Origin: Streptomyces sp. WM4235 | GTDB taxonomy: Bacteria; Actinomycetota; Actinomycetes; Streptomycetales; Streptomycetaceae | Assembly (NCBI RefSeq): GCF_001279725.1 | Contig: NZ_LGDE01000066.1 | Coordinates: 1-7,436, forward strand | Reading direction: 5' to 3' | DNA: 7,436 nt | Made by a program: the position numbers and the translations under genes | Part shown: piece by piece, positions 6,107 through 7,436 of the stretch | How positions within the stretch are numbered: the first letter of the stretch is position 1 | Layout: every line of letters begins with the position of its first letter | Notes under the pieces: model-generated | Database searches by the model: none | Told to the model about the DNA's origin: nothing | The model's input: the letters and a program-made list of their open reading frames with translations, nothing else

Positions 6107-7224
6107 AGCAGCCTCGTGCCGCCCGCGTAGTCGGGCATGGCGGTCACGGGGTCGATGCGGACGGGTTTCCCGGGCCGGGGCGCGTTGATCATCTTTCCGT
6201 CTCCGAGGTAGATGCCCACGTGATGGATGAGGGAGTCGGCTGTGGGGCTGTAGCCGTAGAAGATGAGGTCGCCCGGTCGCAGGGAGGTGATCCCGGCTGA
6301 CGCGGGGATCCGCCGGCCTACGCCGGCTTGGGCGGCGGCGGTGCGGGGGAGGTTGATGCCGGCTTTCGCGAACGCGTACTGGGTGAGCCCGGAGCAGTCG
6401 AAGCCGGTCACGGTGCGTCCGTCCTGCCCGCCCGGCGAGCAGCAGATCCCCGTCGTCGCCCCGCTGGGGCCGCCCCCGCCCCAGGAATAGGGCTGTCCCT
6501 GTTGGGCCAGGGCGGCTTGGATGACGGCGCCGACGTTCCCCGAGGGCAGGGTCGGGACCTTGCCCAGGGAGTCGTAGCGGTCGATGCCACTCATGACGTC
6601 GTCGACGTACGCCCACGACAGGTTGTAGGTGTGGATCGCCGCCCGAAGCTGCTCCCGGTCGGTGAGATCGCGGCCTTTGCCGCACAGGTAGATGCCGGCG
6701 GACAGGGCGGCGTCGTCGGCGTTGTGCGGGTTGACCACCTTGTCGCCGTTGCCGTCCTTCCCGTACGAGCGGAAGGTTTCGGGCAGGAACTGGAAGGGCC
6801 CGACCGCCCGTTCGTACTGGTCGTCGCCGTCCCACAGCCCGCCGTCGGTGTCGGTGATGGCGGTGGTGTTCCCGCCGGCTCCGGATCCGTCCAGGCGGGG
6901 GCCGATGATGGGCGGGGTGATGTCCCCGCTCGCGCCGACCGCGTGACCGGAAGCGTGATCGGACTCGATGCGGGCGATCCCCGCCAGGACCTGCCACCGC
7001 ATCCCCTTGCACCCCGGCACATGCGCGGTGACCCCAGCCGCGCCGGTGAGGTAGGCGGTCAGCATCCGTTCCGGGATCCCGGCCTCGGCCGCGCTCACCG
7101 CCGCGGTGACCGGCCCCCCGCTCGACTGGCTCGCCGCCACCGACATGAACACCGTGGCCGTGCAACCCACGGCAGCCGACAGCAGCACCACACCGAGACA
7201 TCCGAGCTTCTTCCAGGCCTTCAC
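6103..7224 (-). CDS. Membrane-anchored bifunctional cell-wall hydrolase: lytic transglycosylase plus NlpC/P60, 373 aa
   Basis: A peptidoglycan hydrolase that would open the wall for a conjugation channel, as VirB1 or Tn916 Orf14 do. A hydrophobic N-terminal segment (about 8-31) acts as anchor or signal; AVGC at 18-21 is a weak lipobox alternative. The transglycosylase domain spans about 74-215: ARIESDH with the likely catalytic Glu87, AVGPFQFLPETF (140-151), NPHNADDAALSAGIYLC (165-181) and IHTYNLSWAYVDDV (197-210). The NlpC/P60 domain runs from about 231 to 373: PYSWGGG, TGFDCSGL with nucleophile Cys277, LRPGDLIFY, and HHVGIYLGDGKMINAP with His335. The third polar residue, usually His, is Asn347. 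A roughly 20-residue insertion with a Cys pair (C261, C262) sits between WGGG and FDCSG. The GTG start is fixed by an in-frame TGA two codons upstream. It overlaps the upstream stop by four bases (GTGA, 7221-7224) and the downstream start by four (6103-6106). Confidence 0.9.
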   Translation of the reverse strand: MKAWKKLGCLGVVLLSAAVGCTATVFMSVAASQSSGGPVTAAVSAAEAGIPERMLTAYLTGAAGVTAHVPGCKGMRWQVLAGIARIESDHASGHAVGASGDITPPIIGPRLDGSGAGGNTTAITDTDGGLWDGDDQYERAVGPFQFLPETFRSYGKDGNGDKVVNPHNADDAALSAGIYLCGKGRDLTDREQLRAAIHTYNLSWAYVDDVMSGIDRYDSLGKVPTLPSGNVGAVIQAALAQQGQPYSWGGGGPSGATTGICCSPGGQDGRTVTGFDCSGLTQYAFAKAGINLPRTAAAQAGVGRRIPASAGITSLRPGDLIFYGYSPTADSLIHHVGIYLGDGKMINAPRPGKPVRIDPVTAMPDYAGGTRLL

Positions 7225-7436
7225 CGCTCACCACTGTTTGTGCGGTCGGCTTCGCGGCGACGCCGTGCGGCGTCCGCCTGTTCCTCGAAACGGCGACGCA
7301 ACCGCTCCGCGTTGGCGGTGCTCGCGGTGTCGGCGGCCCGGGACCCGGGCGCGGGGTAGGGCGTGGATCGTGCGCCGCGCGTGTCGGCGGCGGGGGTGTA
7401 CGGGGCTGCGCCGGAGGACGGGGGGGTGGGCGGGGG
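7221..7436 (-). CDS. C-terminal tail of a conjugation-operon protein (cut by right edge)
   Basis: A minus-strand frame is open from the right edge to the TGA at 7221-7223, giving the last 71 residues of a protein. It starts PPPTPPSSGAAPYTPAAD, is rich in Pro, Ala and Thr, and ends in a strongly charged helix (AERLRRRFEEQADAARRRREADRTNSGER). Its stop overlaps the hydrolase start by four bases (GTGA), which is the strongest evidence that the frame is real. In Gram-positive conjugation modules the gene before the NlpC/P60 hydrolase is often a VirB6/TrbL-like multi-pass protein, and such proteins often carry disordered charged cytoplasmic tails. That identity is inference only; nothing in the visible part is diagnostic. 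The operon's promoter must lie to the right of this gene. Confidence 0.7.
   Translation of the reverse strand, partial: PPPTPPSSGAAPYTPAADTRGARSTPYPAPGSRAADTASTANAERLRRRFEEQADAARRRREADRTNSGER

Noticed and set aside
5417..7234. One 605-residue minus-strand protein covering this span
   Set aside because: The first part is an out-of-frame reading of the NlpC/P60 gene, rich in Arg, Gly and His. Only the part from GTG 6106 onward is protein-like, and it has its own binding site and a GTGA overlap.
6328..7359. Plus-strand frame of 343 codons opposite the cell-wall hydrolase
   Set aside because: The minus strand carries unmistakable transglycosylase and NlpC/P60 motifs. The plus-strand product is Gly/Val/Arg-rich shadow sequence.
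1..7436. CRISPR array, tRNA, rRNA, insertion sequence or riboswitch
   Set aside because: I saw no regularly spaced repeats, tRNA-like arm pattern, transposase motifs or conserved aptamer sequence in any intergenic stretch.

Overview
The window is strongly GC-rich with an almost exclusively G/C third codon position, and uses GTG as well as ATG starts. Together with the gene types, this points to an actinomycete (Streptomyces or a relative). I cannot name a species from the sequence alone.

Layout. The left quarter (1-1859) carries three plus-strand genes: a multi-pass membrane protein of HTTM / vitamin-K-carboxylase-like appearance that is cut by the left edge, an unrecognised 149-residue soluble protein, and a 153-residue two-helix membrane protein with a short external loop. 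The right three quarters (1930-7436) is one unbroken minus-strand operon, read from the right edge leftward. In transcription order it holds: the Pro/Ala-rich, basic C-terminal tail of a protein cut by the right edge; a membrane-anchored cell-wall hydrolase with a lytic transglycosylase domain and an NlpC/P60 domain; a single-span membrane protein with a proline-rich linker and a small C-terminal domain; a large VirD4/TraG-type coupling ATPase; and a winged-helix replication-relaxation family protein. Every junction in this operon overlaps (GTGA, GTGA, 16 bases, ATGA). The two gene sets converge on a 70-base gap holding a 13-bp hairpin that should stop transcription from both sides.

Together the minus-strand genes look like the distal part of a type IV secretion / conjugation module of an actinobacterial integrative and conjugative element or plasmid. 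The hydrolase would open the peptidoglycan. The single-span protein sits where VirB8/TcpC-like scaffold proteins sit in Gram-positive modules. The ATPase would deliver the DNA-protein complex to the channel. The relaxation protein would act on the DNA. No relaxase, VirB4, integrase, attachment site, tRNA or origin is visible here. The plus-strand genes may be element cargo or flanking chromosome; the sequence does not decide which.

I see no clear evidence of a wholly new system. The least explained items are the 229-residue VirB8-position protein, the acidic core of the replication-relaxation protein, and the 149-residue orphan.
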